Positions 42,431 to 52,430 of a stretch of DNA of 64,000 bases are shown piece by piece. The first letter of the stretch is position 1. Each line of letters begins with the position of its first letter. Made by a program: the position numbers and the translations under genes. The notes beneath the pieces were generated by a model. The model did not search any database and was not told where the DNA came from. It saw nothing but the letters and a program-made list of their open reading frames with translations. Source of the stretch: AP-15 sp963716115 (GTDB lineage Bacteria > Pseudomonadota > Alphaproteobacteria > ATCC43930 > CGMCC-115725); NCBI GenBank assembly GCA_963716115.1, contig CAVQSZ010000020.1:313264-377263 (forward strand), read 5' to 3'.

Positions 42431-44925
42431 CCGACCGACCCGTCCATCGAGCCCTGTTCGCGGCGCGGCTGCGTCTCGCCCGCGGCGCGCTGTTGTGGGA
42501 GAGGGCGTGGCCCGCCTGCTGGCCGGCGCTGTTGGTGCTCGGCATCTTTTTCGTCGTCGGGCTGTTCGATCTGCTGCCGCTGCTGCCGGGCGGCGTTCAT
42601 GCCGCCGTGCTGCTGGCCCTCGGCGCCGCTTTCCTCGGCGCATTGGGGCTGGCGGCGCGCCGCGTCCTGATCCCCGACAATGCCGCCGCCCGCCGCCGCA
42701 TCGAGCAGGCGAGCGGGCTGCCGCACCGCCCGCTGCAGACGCTCGCCGACCGGCCGAGCGGGCCCCTCGACCCGCCGGCCGCCAGGCTGTGGGAGGCGCA
42801 TCGCCGCCGCATGGAGGCGGCGGCCCGCCGGCTGCGGATCGGGCTGCCGGCCGCCGGGCTGGCGGCGCGCGATCCCTGGGGTCTGCGGGCGGTGCTGGCG
42901 ATGCTGCTGCTGATCGCCGCGGTCGACGCCGGCGGCGATTGGCGCGAGCGCCTGGCCCGCGCCGTCAACCCGAGCCTGAGCGCGGGCTCGGCCGCCGTCG
43001 CCGCGAGCCTCGACATCTGGGTCACGCCGCCCGAATACACCGGCCTGCCGCCGCAATTCCTCAAGCCGAACGGGACCGAGACGATCCGCATCCCGACCGG
43101 CAGCACGCTGCTCGCCCAAGTGCACGACGGCGACGCGGTTCCCCGCCTCGTCATCGACAGTGAGAGCCGGGATTTCAACGCGGTCGACAAGCAGAATTTC
43201 CAGATCTCGACATCCTTGACGGCCGGCAAGCGGCTCAAGGTCGCGCAGGCGGGCTCGACGCTCGGGGCCTGGCCGATCGAGATTATCCCCGACACCCCGC
43301 CGAAGGCCGCGTTCGCAAAGCCTCCCGAGGCGACCAGCCGCGCGGCGCTGCGGCTCGATTATCAGGCGGACGACGATTACGGGGTCGAGAGCGTCAAGGC
43401 GATTATTCGGCGCCAGGGCGGCAGTCCCGGGGAAACGATCGAGCTCGAGCTGCCCCTTCCCGGGCTGCACCTGAAAAGCGCGGAGGCGACCAGCTATCAC
43501 GATCTGTCGTCGCATCCCTGGGCCGGCCTGCCGGTCGAGATCCGGATCGTCGCCGCCGACGCCCTCGGCCAGACCGGGGAAAGCGAGCCGGCTCGCATGG
43601 ACCTGCCGGAGCGCGTCTTCAACCACCCGGTGGCCCGCGCCATTATCGATCAGCGCAAGGAGCTGGTGAAGGATCCGCGCTCCCGCCTGGCGGTCGCCGA
43701 AATCCTGGGCGACCTGCGCGAGCGGCCGCGGCTCTACCGCGACGACGCCGTCGCCTTTCTCGGGCTGCGGGTCGCCGAGGAGCGGCTGCGCCTGAATGAC
43801 GATCACGCCTCGGTCGCCGAGGTCGAGCAGCTGCTGTGGGACACCGCGCTGCGCATCGAGGACGGGCGCATGTCGCTTGCCGAGCGCGAGCTGCGCCGCT
43901 TGCAGCAGGAATTGCAGGACGCCTTGGCCAAAGGCGCTCCCGACGCGGAGATCGACCGCCTGATGCAAGAGCTGAAGCAGGCGCTCGACCGCTATCTGCA
44001 GGCTCTCGCCCAGAACGCCGCCCGCAATCCGGGCCAGATGCAGCAGCCGATCGACCCGTCGCAGGTCCTGACCGGGCGCGACCTGCAGCGCATGCTCGAT
44101 CGGGCGCGCGAGCTCGCCAAGGACGGCGCCCGCGACCAGGCCCGCGAGCTGTTGTCGCAGCTGCAGAACATGTTGGAAAATCTGCGCACGGCCCAGCCCG
44201 GGCAGATGCAGCAGCGCGGCTCGAACGAAGCGCAGCAGATGATGCGCGGGATGCATGAGATGATGCGCCGCCAGCAGCAGCTTCTCGATCGCAGCTTCCG
44301 CGCCCAGCAGCAGGGCCGCCAGGGCCAGGAGGGCGAGGAAGGCCAGCCCGGCCAGATGGGCCAGCGCGGGCAGATGGGCCAGCGCGGGCAGCAGGGCGGC
44401 GAGGAGCAGCAGAGCGGCGCCGACATGGGCGACGCGGCCGGACAGCAGGAGGCGCTGCGGCGCTCGCTCGGTGAGATGATGCGCCGGCTCGGCGATGCGC
44501 TCGGCGATATTCCCGACCCGATGGGCCGCGCCGAGCGGTCGATGCGCGGCGCGGCCGAGGCCTTGCGCGAAGGACAGCCGAGCGAGGCGATCGGCCCCCA
44601 GACGGACGCGCTCGATCAGCTGCAGCAGGCGGCGCGCGACCTCGCGCAAAAGATGCAGCAGCGCCTCGGCGAGGCCTGGGGCAACCCCGCCGACGAGGAG
44701 CACGGCACGGGCGACAGAGGGCGCGGCGATCGGGTCGACCGCGACCCGCTCGGCCGACCGTTGTCGAACAACGGCAGCTACGATCAAGGCGATGTCAAAA
44801 TCCCGGACCAGAACACGCTGCAAAAGGCCCGCGAGATCCTCGACGAGCTGCGCCGCCGCGCCGGCGAGCGCTCTCGTCCCGAAATCGAGCTCGATTACAT
44901 CGACCGCTTGTTGAAACGGTTTTGA
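42427..44925 (+). CDS. DUF4175 (TIGR02302) membrane protein
   Basis: 832 residues. Two hydrophobic hairpins near 30–75 (LLVLGIFFVVGLFDLLPLLPG, VLLALGAAFLGALGLAAR) and one near 155–170 anchor it. A long beta-rich region follows, then a coiled-coil/helical half. The C-terminal third is extremely Gln/Arg/Gly-rich, with GQMGQRGQMGQRGQQGG-type repeats around residues 630–670. This is the TIGR02302/DUF4175 family, found downstream of lysA in alphaproteobacteria. The function is not known; the domain order suggests a periplasmic scaffold. Start ATG at 42427, coupled to lysA. Confidence 0.92.
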   Translation: MTDRPVHRALFAARLRLARGALLWERAWPACWPALLVLGIFFVVGLFDLLPLLPGGVHAAVLLALGAAFLGALGLAARRVLIPDNAAARRRIEQASGLPHRPLQTLADRPSGPLDPPAARLWEAHRRRMEAAARRLRIGLPAAGLAARDPWGLRAVLAMLLLIAAVDAGGDWRERLARAVNPSLSAGSAAVAASLDIWVTPPEYTGLPPQFLKPNGTETIRIPTGSTLLAQVHDGDAVPRLVIDSESRDFNAVDKQNFQISTSLTAGKRLKVAQAGSTLGAWPIEIIPDTPPKAAFAKPPEATSRAALRLDYQADDDYGVESVKAIIRRQGGSPGETIELELPLPGLHLKSAEATSYHDLSSHPWAGLPVEIRIVAADALGQTGESEPARMDLPERVFNHPVARAIIDQRKELVKDPRSRLAVAEILGDLRERPRLYRDDAVAFLGLRVAEERLRLNDDHASVAEVEQLLWDTALRIEDGRMSLAERELRRLQQELQDALAKGAPDAEIDRLMQELKQALDRYLQALAQNAARNPGQMQQPIDPSQVLTGRDLQRMLDRARELAKDGARDQARELLSQLQNMLENLRTAQPGQMQQRGSNEAQQMMRGMHEMMRRQQQLLDRSFRAQQQGRQGQEGEEGQPGQMGQRGQMGQRGQQGGEEQQSGADMGDAAGQQEALRRSLGEMMRRLGDALGDIPDPMGRAERSMRGAAEALREGQPSEAIGPQTDALDQLQQAARDLAQKMQQRLGEAWGNPADEEHGTGDRGRGDRVDRDPLGRPLSNNGSYDQGDVKIPDQNTLQKAREILDELRRRAGERSRPEIELDYIDRLLKRF

Positions 44926-44998
44926 ACCAACGACTTAGACTTTATCTCCGGCGCACGACTTCCCTTCGGCCACGACCGCCGCTATCATCCGCCGGGTG

Positions 44999-45688
44999 AT
45001 GGATCGGCGCGTTTTTCTTTCCCTCGCAGCCGGATTGGGGGCTTGGCCGCTAACCGCTCGCGCGGCGCCCCGGCCTCCCGAGCCGCGCCGGCTGCGCCTC
45101 GTCAACGCTCACACCGGCGAAAAATTTGATGGCGCCTACCGCGACGACAAGGGGCCGATCGGCCGGGTGATCGACGAGCTGTGCATCTTCCTGCGAGACT
45201 TTCACTCGGGCGAGAAGACGCAGATGGATGTCGGCGTCCTCGACTTTCTCACCGACATGCTGGCCGCGGTCGGCGAAACCGAGGCCACGATCCTCTCCGC
45301 CTACCGCACGCGCGAGACCAACGAGATGCTGGCGCGCACCACCTTCGGGGTGGCCGAGAACAGCCAGCACATCTACGGCCGCGCACTCGACGTGCACGTC
45401 GGGTCAAAGCTCTTCGAGGCGATGACCGCCGCACGGGCGATGCAGCGCGGCGGCGTCGGCTGGTATCCGCATTCCGGCTTCATCCATATCGACACCGGAC
45501 CGGCCCGCAACTGGACGCTCGACGAGGGCGGGCTCGACGATCTGCTGCTGTTCGATGGCCGCCCGCTGCGCCTCCAAGGCAAGGGCGGGCTGATCGCCAG
45601 CGGCCCACGCCGTCCGCTCAGCGTATCGCAGCGCTTGTCCTTGCAGCGCCAGCTCGCCCGCGCCGAGTTCCTGGCCCGCCGGCACTGA
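44999..45688 (+). CDS. DUF882 (YcbK-type) exported peptidase-like protein
   Basis: 229 residues. A Tat signal (MDRRVFLSLAAGLGAWPLTA) directs it to the periplasm. The DUF882/M15-like domain shows SAYRTRETNEML, the zinc ligand pattern SQHIYGRALDVHV (His…Asp) and HSGFIHIDTGPARNW (His). Relatives cut or bind peptidoglycan peptides. GTG at 44996 is an alternative start one codon earlier. It stands alone, 73 bases after the DUF4175 gene, and converges with the VIT1-type gene. Confidence 0.9.
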   Translation: MDRRVFLSLAAGLGAWPLTARAAPRPPEPRRLRLVNAHTGEKFDGAYRDDKGPIGRVIDELCIFLRDFHSGEKTQMDVGVLDFLTDMLAAVGETEATILSAYRTRETNEMLARTTFGVAENSQHIYGRALDVHVGSKLFEAMTAARAMQRGGVGWYPHSGFIHIDTGPARNWTLDEGGLDDLLLFDGRPLRLQGKGGLIASGPRRPLSVSQRLSLQRQLARAEFLARRH

Positions 45689-45696
45689 CGCCGGCG

Positions 45697-46827
45697 TCAT
45701 CCGGCGACGGCGACGCCGATCAGCCGGCCGACGCCGAAGGTGACCCCGGCGGCGGCGAGCCCGACTGCCAGCTGGCGCATTCCGGAATACCACAGCCCGC
45801 GTCCGGTAAAGAGCGTCGTGCCGGCGCCGATCAGAAACAGCGCCGCACCGCTCGCGGCGAGGCTGGCGATCAGCGCCGCGATCCCGGCGAGCGCGAAATA
45901 CGGCGCCACGGGAAAGATCGCGCCGAGCGTGAACAGCAGGAACGACGTGCCGGCGGCGGTCCAGGCCGAGCCGCCGAGCTCGTCGGGATCGATCCCGAGC
46001 TCCTCGCGCACCAGCGTGTCGAGGGCGGTCTGCTTGTTGGCGATCAGCTCCTTGGCCAGGGTCTTCGCCAGCTCTTCGGGCAGGCCCTTGGCTTGATAGA
46101 TCAGCGCCAGCTCTTCCTCCTCCTCTTCCGGGATCTGCTCGAGCTCGGATTTTTCGGTGGCGATCTGGCGCTGCGCGGCCTCGCGCGCGGTGTTGACCGA
46201 CAGCCATTCGCCGAGCGCCATCGAGCAGGCGCCGGCAAGCAGCCCGGCAAGGCCGGTGATCAGGATCGAATGCGAGGAAAGCTCCGCCCCGGCGACACCC
46301 ATCACCAGGCTCAGATTGGAGACCAGCCCGTCATTGGCGCCGAGCACGGCGGCGCGCAAGGCGTTGCCGCCCATCCCGCGATGACGGCCTTCGAGGCGCG
46401 CCAGAGTGGCCCCGGTGAAGGCCCCGGGGGCCGGGGCCGCCAAGGCCGCCATGATCCGGGCGTGCGAACGCTCGGCCGCCGGCAGCCCCTCGGCGACCGC
46501 CTCGGGTTGTGTCGAATAGGCGCCGCTGTCCACCTGCTCGAGGGTGTTGATCGTCGGCAGCACGAAGGAGGGCCCGAACCGGCGCGCCAGCCAGGCGAGC
46601 GCGCGGGCCCGGAACCCGGGCCGCAGCATCGGCGCATGCTGGCCCAGAGCCTGGAGCTGGCGCTTCCAAAATTCGGCATGGGACTCCTCGATCGCCGCGA
46701 GCCGGTGATAGACGCCGGAAAGCTGCGGGTTTTTCTCGGCGTCGCCCAGCGTGCGATAGAGCGCGGCGCTGTCGACCTCGCCCTGGAGATTGTCCTGATA
46801 CCGCCGCCGTGAATTCTGCTCGGCCAT
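45697..46827 (-). CDS. ferritin-like/VIT1 membrane protein (MbfA-like iron exporter)
   Basis: 376 residues. The N-terminal half is a ferritin-like four-helix bundle with Glu-rich helices (GEVDSAALYRTLGDAE, AAIEESHAEFWKRQLQ with E-E-x-H). The C-terminal half (about 155–376) is a VIT1/CCC1 membrane domain with NDGLVSNLSLVMGVAG, LLAGACSMALGEWLSV, an EEEEEE loop and hydrophobic segments near the end. The fusion matches MbfA of Rhizobiales, an inner-membrane iron exporter. I saw no Irr (ICE) box upstream. Start ATG at 46827 follows GGAGAGG; a GTG at 46845 is the alternative. Confidence 0.88.
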   Translation of the reverse strand: MAEQNSRRRYQDNLQGEVDSAALYRTLGDAEKNPQLSGVYHRLAAIEESHAEFWKRQLQALGQHAPMLRPGFRARALAWLARRFGPSFVLPTINTLEQVDSGAYSTQPEAVAEGLPAAERSHARIMAALAAPAPGAFTGATLARLEGRHRGMGGNALRAAVLGANDGLVSNLSLVMGVAGAELSSHSILITGLAGLLAGACSMALGEWLSVNTAREAAQRQIATEKSELEQIPEEEEEELALIYQAKGLPEELAKTLAKELIANKQTALDTLVREELGIDPDELGGSAWTAAGTSFLLFTLGAIFPVAPYFALAGIAALIASLAASGAALFLIGAGTTLFTGRGLWYSGMRQLAVGLAAAGVTFGVGRLIGVAVAG

Positions 46828-47289
46828 CCTCGGCCTCTCCTTCACGCAAGAGGTTGCTCCGGCCGCTGGAGCGGATTGGGCAGACCGAACCGCGGCGCCG
46901 CGGACGGCAATCTCATCTGCGTCGCCAAGGCTGCTTTCGTCGTGCGGCGCGTTCCCCGCAACGCGTTGTCAATTCGATCGAAAACCACTCTGCCGTTCTG
47001 ACGCAATCAAATCATCGCGCCGAGGCCGCGGGCGAAGGCTTGCCGATTGTCGAAGGGCGGGCGGCCGGCGGCGCCGTCCGATCCGACATCGCAGAAGCCG
47101 AGCGCGACCCGGTCGAGGACGGCCCAGCCTCGCTGCGGAGTCCATCGCAATTGTCAAGCCTCCAGCTGTTGCCGTCAAATCATGTGGCTGCCTCTGAGCT
47201 CGCCGCGCGTAAAAAATTACGGAGACAACCTCGCATTGCGGGCCTAGGCTGCGGACAAGGCCCGGAACAAGGGCGCGCTTGAACGGAGG
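46828..47289. other. 462-base intergenic region between MbfA-like and first binding-protein gene
   Basis: I see no gene in it. It should hold the promoters of two divergent genes, but no clear −35/−10 pair stands out. A short palindrome CGTAAAAAATTACG lies near 47210–47223, a possible site for the transporter operon. The binding-protein start is preceded by GGAGG at 47283–47289. Confidence 0.5.
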
Positions 47290-48883
47290 ATGTCTGTGGG
47301 CACGTCTCGCCATAGCCGTAAAATTGGTCTTGAGAAGGCCCGGCTCAGCCGTCGCGATGTTTTCGCCCTGGCCGCGCTGGGGCTGGCGGCCGGCCGCCCC
47401 AGCCTGGCGCGCGCCGCCGCGGGGCCGCAGGGGCAGCTGACCTGGGGCATCCATGTCTCGCTGGCTCCGACCTGGTTCGATCCCGCCGACACGCAGGGGA
47501 TCATCACCCCGTTCATGGTGCTCTACGCGCTGCACGACGCGATGGTGAAGGCTTTGCCGGGACAGCCGATGGCGCCGTGCCTCGCCAAATCGTGGACCGC
47601 CTCGGAAGACGGCCTGACCTACGAGTTCGCGCTGCGCCAGGGCGCGAGTTTCCACAACGGCGAGCCGGTCACCGCCGAGGACGTCAAATTCTCGTTCGAA
47701 CGCTACCGCGGCGCGTCGCACGATTTGATCAAGAGCCGGGTCGCCGCGGTCGAGACGCCCGACCCTCAGCATGTGCGCTTCAAGCTCAAATCGCCCTGGC
47801 CCGATTTTCTGACGTTTTATGCGTCCGCGAGCGGGGCCGGGTGGATCGTGCCCAAGAAATATGTCCAGCAGGTCGGCGACGAGGGATTCAAGAAAGCCCC
47901 GATCGGGGCCGGCCCCTACAAATTCGTCTCGTTCACGCCCGGCGTGGAGCTGGTGCTCGAGGCGTTCGAGCCGTATTGGCGCAAGACCCCGAGCGTCAAG
48001 CGGCTGGTCTTCAAGGTGATCCCCGACGAGACCACGCGGCTGGCGGCCTTGAAGCGCGGCGAGGCCGACATCGTCTATTCGGTCCGCGGCGAGCTTGCCG
48101 AGGAATTGCGCAGGACCCCCGGGCTGAGCTTGAAGCCGGTCGTCCCGCAGGGCCCGTGGTGGATCTACTTCCCCGACCAGTGGGATGCGAAATCGCCGTG
48201 GCATGACGAGCGGGTGCGGCGCGCGGCGAGCCTGGCGATCGACCGCAAGGGCATCGACGAGGCGATCACGCTCGGCTACTCCAAGATCACCGGCAGCATC
48301 ATCCCCTACACGTTCGAATACTTCTGGCAGCCGCCGCGCGCCGGCCCACGACCCGGCCAAGGCCAAGGCGCTGCTGGCCGAGGCGGGGTATCCGGGCGGC
48401 TTCGACGCCGGCGAGCACTATGTCGACTCGTCCTATGCGAATTTCGGCGAGGCGGTGCTCGACAACCTCTTATCGGTGGGCATCCGCGCCAAGCTGCGGC
48501 CGCTCGAGCGGGCGGCGTTTTTCGAAGGCTATTCCAACCAGAAGTTCAAGAGCGGCATCGTCCAGGCGGCGAGCGCGGCGTTCGGCAACGCCGCGACCCG
48601 GCTCGCCGCGTTCGTCGTCAAGGGCGGCCCCTACGCCTATGGCAGCGACCCCGAGATCGACGCGCTCTACGACCGGCAGGCGGTCGAGCTCGACCATGCC
48701 AAACGCGCGGCGATCCTCGCCAAGATGCAGCAGCTCGTCTCCGAGCGGGTGATCTACGCGCCGCTGCTGCAGCTCGCTTTCATCAACGGCGCGGGGCCGC
48801 GGGTTGGCGAATCCGGGTTCGGGCTGATCCCCGGCTTCGCCTACACCGGGCCGTTCGAGGACATCACGATCAAGGGCGCCTGA
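47290..48883 (+). pseudogene. ABC transporter substrate-binding protein 1 (peptide type), frameshifted as sequenced
   Basis: Two frames give one SBP family 5 protein of about 530 residues. The first runs from 47290 to FEYFWQPP with a Tat signal (SRRDVFALAALGLAAG), QLTWGIHVSLAPTWFDPADT and FHNGEPVTAEDVKFSFERYR. The second resumes at APAHDPAKAKALLAEAG and runs to the stop at 48883. One extra C near 48336–48338 causes the break. Four intact paralogues downstream show the continuous frame. A GTG at 47296 fits the GGAGG spacing better than the ATG. Family 5 proteins bind peptides, opines, glutathione or nickel for an ABC importer; the ligand here is unknown. Confidence 0.85.
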
Positions 48884-49009
48884 CCGACCGTCGCCGGCCG
48901 CGCGAAGGCCGATCGTCGGTCCGGGGCGGAGAACTGCAAATCACAAGAAATCGGCCGGTCGAGAGCCAAAGGCTCCGGTGTCGAGAGCCGATGCGAAGGG
49001 AGGAAGACC

Positions 49010-50590
49010 ATGCGTTCCGTCGATGACCACAGGAAATCGAGGAGCAGCGGCGATCCGACGCGCCGCGATGCGCTGGCGCTGGCCGCGCTGGGCCTGGCCG
49101 CCGGCGCCCCGGGCCTGGCCTGGGCCGCCGGCCCGGCCGGGCAGCTGACCTGGGGAGTGCACGTCTCGCTGGCGCCGACCTGGTTCGACCCGGCCGAGAC
49201 GCAGGGGATCATCACCCCGTTCATGATCCTCTACGCATTGCACGATGCGATGGTGAAGCCGATGCCGGGCCAGCCGATGGCGCCGAGCCTCGCCCAGTCG
49301 TGGTCGGTGTCCGAGGACGCGCTCATCTATGAGTTCGTCCTGCGCCAGGGCGCGAAGTTCCACAATGGCGAGCCGGTCACCGCCGAGGACGTCAAGTACT
49401 CGTTCGAGCGCTACAAGGGCACCTCGCACGATCTGATGAAGGACCGGGTGGCCGAGGTCGACACCCCCGACCCGCAGCACGTCCGCTTCAAGCTCAAGAA
49501 CCCTTGGCCCGATTTCTTGACGTTCTACGCCACCGCCAGCGGCGCCGGCTGGATCGCGCCCAGGAAGTATGTCGAGCAGGTCGGCGACGCCGGCTACAAG
49601 AAGGCCCCGATCGGCGCCGGACCCTACAAGTTCGTTTCGTTTACGCCGGGCGTGGAATTGGTGCTCGAAGCCTTCGACCAGTATTGGCGCAAGACCCCGA
49701 GCGTCAGGCGCCTGACGCTGAAGGTGATCCCCGAGGAAACAACGCGGCTCGCCGCCCTCCAGCGCGGCGAGGTCGACATCGTCTACTCGGTCCGCGGCGA
49801 GCTCGCCGAGGAGCTGCGCCGGACGCCGGGGCTGACCCTGAAGCCGGTAATCCCGCAGGGCCCGTTCTTCATCTACTTCCCCGACCAGTGGGACCCGAAA
49901 TCGCCATGGCATGACGAGCGGGTGCGGCGCGCGGCGAGCCTGGCGATCGACCGCAAGGCGATCAACGACGCGATCACGCTGGGCTATTCCAAGATCACCG
50001 GCAGCACCATCCCCTACACCTTCGACTATTACTGGCAACCGCCCGTACCGGTCTACGACCCGGCCAAAGCGAAGGAGCTGCTGGCCGAGGCGGGCCATCC
50101 GGGCGGCGTCGACGCCGGCGAGTATTATTGCGACTCGTCCTACGCCAACCTCGGCGAGGCGGTGCTGGACAACCTGCAGGCGGCGGGCTTCCGGATCAGC
50201 CTGCGCCCGCTCGAGCGGGCGGCCTTCATCGAAGGCTACGCCGCCAAACGGTTCAGGAACGGCGTCATCCAAGGGGCGAGCGGGGCCTTCGGCAACGCCG
50301 CGACCCGGCTCGCCGCCTTCGCCGTCAAGGGCGGTCCCTACGCCTACGGCAATTACCCCGACCTCGACGCGCTCTACGACCGTCAGGCGGTCGAGCTCGA
50401 CCATCCGAAGCGCACGGCGATTTTGGACAAGATGCAGCAGATCCTCTACGAGCGGACGGTCTTCGCGCCGATCTGGCAGCTCGCCTTCATCAACGGCGTC
50501 GGGCCTCGGGTCGGCGAATCCGGGTTCGGGCTGATCCCGGGCTTCGCCTACACCGCGCCCTACGAGGACATCACGATCAAGGCCAGCTAA
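49010..50590 (+). CDS. ABC transporter substrate-binding protein 2 (peptide type)
   Basis: 526 residues, intact. Tat-type export signal (TRRDALALAALGLAAG, about 19–40). The family 5 fold is clear: QLTWGVHVSLAPTWFDPAET, EFVLRQGAKFHNGEPVTAED, GAGPYKFVSFTPGVELVLEA, IDRKAINDAITLGYSKITGS and AFINGVGPRVGESGFG. The ATG at 49010 follows GGGAGGAAGACC. It is the closest in length to the fourth and fifth copies and is the best reference for repairing copies 1 and 3. It lies 126 bases after copy 1. Confidence 0.92.
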   Translation: MRSVDDHRKSRSSGDPTRRDALALAALGLAAGAPGLAWAAGPAGQLTWGVHVSLAPTWFDPAETQGIITPFMILYALHDAMVKPMPGQPMAPSLAQSWSVSEDALIYEFVLRQGAKFHNGEPVTAEDVKYSFERYKGTSHDLMKDRVAEVDTPDPQHVRFKLKNPWPDFLTFYATASGAGWIAPRKYVEQVGDAGYKKAPIGAGPYKFVSFTPGVELVLEAFDQYWRKTPSVRRLTLKVIPEETTRLAALQRGEVDIVYSVRGELAEELRRTPGLTLKPVIPQGPFFIYFPDQWDPKSPWHDERVRRAASLAIDRKAINDAITLGYSKITGSTIPYTFDYYWQPPVPVYDPAKAKELLAEAGHPGGVDAGEYYCDSSYANLGEAVLDNLQAAGFRISLRPLERAAFIEGYAAKRFRNGVIQGASGAFGNAATRLAAFAVKGGPYAYGNYPDLDALYDRQAVELDHPKRTAILDKMQQILYERTVFAPIWQLAFINGVGPRVGESGFGLIPGFAYTAPYEDITIKAS

Positions 50591-50627
50591 TGTTCAGACG
50601 CAATCATATGATATCAGCGGCAAGTAT

Positions 50628-50709
50628 CTGTAGGATGGCTTGAGCATCGCGAAACCCATCGCAACCGCCGGAGCCGATGGGTTTCGCTGCAACTCAACCC
50701 ATCCTACAG
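50628..50709. repeat. 82-base palindromic intergenic repeat, copy 1
   Basis: A long hairpin between binding-protein genes 2 and 3. The outer arms pair CTGTAGGATGGcTTGAG with CTCAAcCCATCCTACAG, and the inner arms pair CGAAACCCATCG with CGATGGGTTTCG. A second copy lies at 60222–60301. The GTAGG…GAAACCCATC…GATGGGTTTCG… pattern is a common dispersed bacterial palindrome. It could stop transcription or stabilise the upstream mRNA. Confidence 0.85.
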
Positions 50710-50770
50710 AGCGATGCGGGTGAATCAGACGGATGCACCTAAGCACCAGCAACCACCACAGGGAGGGGTG

Positions 50771-52334
50771 ATGCGACCATCGGAGAACAGCCGCGGCGAG
50801 CCGACCCGCCGCGATCTGCTGGCGGCGGCGACGGCGCTCGGCCTCGTCGCCGGCGCGCCTGGTCTGGCGCGCGCGACGCCGCAGGGGCAGCTGACCTGGG
50901 GCGCCCACATTTCGCTGGCGCCCGACCTGGTTCGACCCGGCCGAGACCTCGGGGATCATCACCCCTTTCATGGTGCTCTACGCGCTGCACGACGCGATGG
51001 TCAAGCCGATGCCGGGCAAGCTGCTGGCGCCGAGCCTCGCCGAATCATGGTCGGTCGCGGAGGACGGGCTGACCTACGATTTCACCTTGCGCCCGGGCGT
51101 CGTCTTTCATGATGGCGAGCCGGTCACCGCGGCGGACGTCAAATTCTCGTTCGAACGCTACCGCGGCGCCGCCAACGCCATGCTGAAAGCCCGCACCGCG
51201 GCGATCGAGATCCCCGACCCGCAACATGTGCGCTTTCGGCTCAAGGAGCCGTGGCCGGATTTTCTGACGTTCTACGGCAGCGCCACCGGCGCCGGCTGGG
51301 TAGTGCCCAAGAAGTATGTGGAGAAAGTCGGCGACGAAGGCTTCAAGAAGGCCCCGATCGGCGCCGGCCCCTACAAATTCGTCTCGTTCAACCCCGGCGT
51401 CGAGCTGGTGGTCGAGGCGTTCGAGCCGTACTGGCGCAAGACGCCGAGCGTCAAGCGCATCGTGATCAAGAGCATCCCCGACGGCACGACCCGGATGGCG
51501 GCGCTGAAGCGCGGCGAGCTCGACGGGTTCTACTGGGTCAGCGGCGAGCTGGCCGAGGAGGTGCAGCGCACCGCCGGCCTGAAGCTCGCGGCGGCCCATA
51601 CCGCGCCGTTCTGGGTCTACTTCCCCGAGCAGTGGGATCCGCAATCGCCATGGCACGATTTGCGGGCGCGGCAGGCGCTCACCCTGGCGATCGATCGCAA
51701 GACCATCAATCAGGCGATAACCTTGGGCTATTCCAAGCTGACCAACAACGCGTTCGTGCCGCCTCACTTCGAATTCTATTGGCAACCGCCTGAGCCGGTT
51801 TACGATCTCGCCAAGGCCAAGCAGCTGCTGGCGGAGGCGGGGCATCCGGGCGGCGTCGACGCGGGCCCGTTCTACTGCGACGCCGCCTTCGCCAATGTCG
51901 GCGAGGCCATCGTCAACAATCTGCGCGAAGGGGGGATCCGGGCGGATCTGCGGCCGATCGAGCGCGCTGCGTTTTACGGGGGCTATTCGGGAAGGAAATA
52001 CAAGAACCTGATCATGGCCGGCAGCGCCGCGTTCGGCAACGCCGCGACCCGGCTCGAAGCCTTTGCGGTCAAGGGCGGCGTCTATGCCTACGGGAACTAT
52101 CCCGACATCGACGCGCTGTTCCAGCAGCAGGCGGCCGAGCTCGACCATGCCAAGCGCGAGGCGCTGCTGCATAAGATCCAGCAGATCGTGCACGAGCGGG
52201 TGATCGCCGCGCCGATCTGGCAGCTGGCCGGGATCTCCGCCGTCGGTCCGCGGGTCGCCGAGTCGGGCATCGGGTCGATCGGCGGCGATCCCTGGACCTC
52301 GCCCTACGAGGATATCACGATCAAGGGGGCCTGA
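50771..52334 (+). pseudogene. ABC transporter substrate-binding protein 3 (peptide type), frameshifted as sequenced
   Basis: About 520 residues across two frames. The first starts at the ATG at 50771 (ribosome site GGGAGGGG) and gives the Tat signal TRRDLLAAATALGLVAG and QLTWGAHISLAP. One extra C in a CCC at 50921–50923 then shifts the frame. The second frame continues at TWFDPAETSGIITPFMVLYALH and is open to 52334. Without the extra C the text matches the four paralogues exactly. Residues such as FYWVSGELAEEVQRTAGLKL differ from its sisters, so this copy may bind a different ligand. Confidence 0.85.
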
Positions 52335-52377
52335 TCTCCGCACCCGGCAGAATCGTCGAGACAGCAGCGCGGCGCTC

Positions 52378-52405
52378 GTCTACCGTCCGGGCAAGGCTCC
52401 CTGTC
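52378..52405 (+). promoter_or_regulatory. shared leader motif before binding protein 4
   Basis: GTCTACCGTCCGGGCAAGGC followed by TCCCTGTC, nearly the same as 54073–54099 before binding protein 5. A shorter GGCTCCGGTGTCG-like match lies before binding protein 2. It may be a regulatory site or a remnant of gene duplication. Confidence 0.4.
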
Positions 52406-52430
52406 GTGGGGCCGCCCAGGAGGAGACGCG

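Noticed and set aside
42343..44823. 826-codon minus-strand frame across the DUF4175 gene
   Set aside because: Antisense shadow; the Leu-rich text comes from the Gln/Arg-rich repeats on the real strand.
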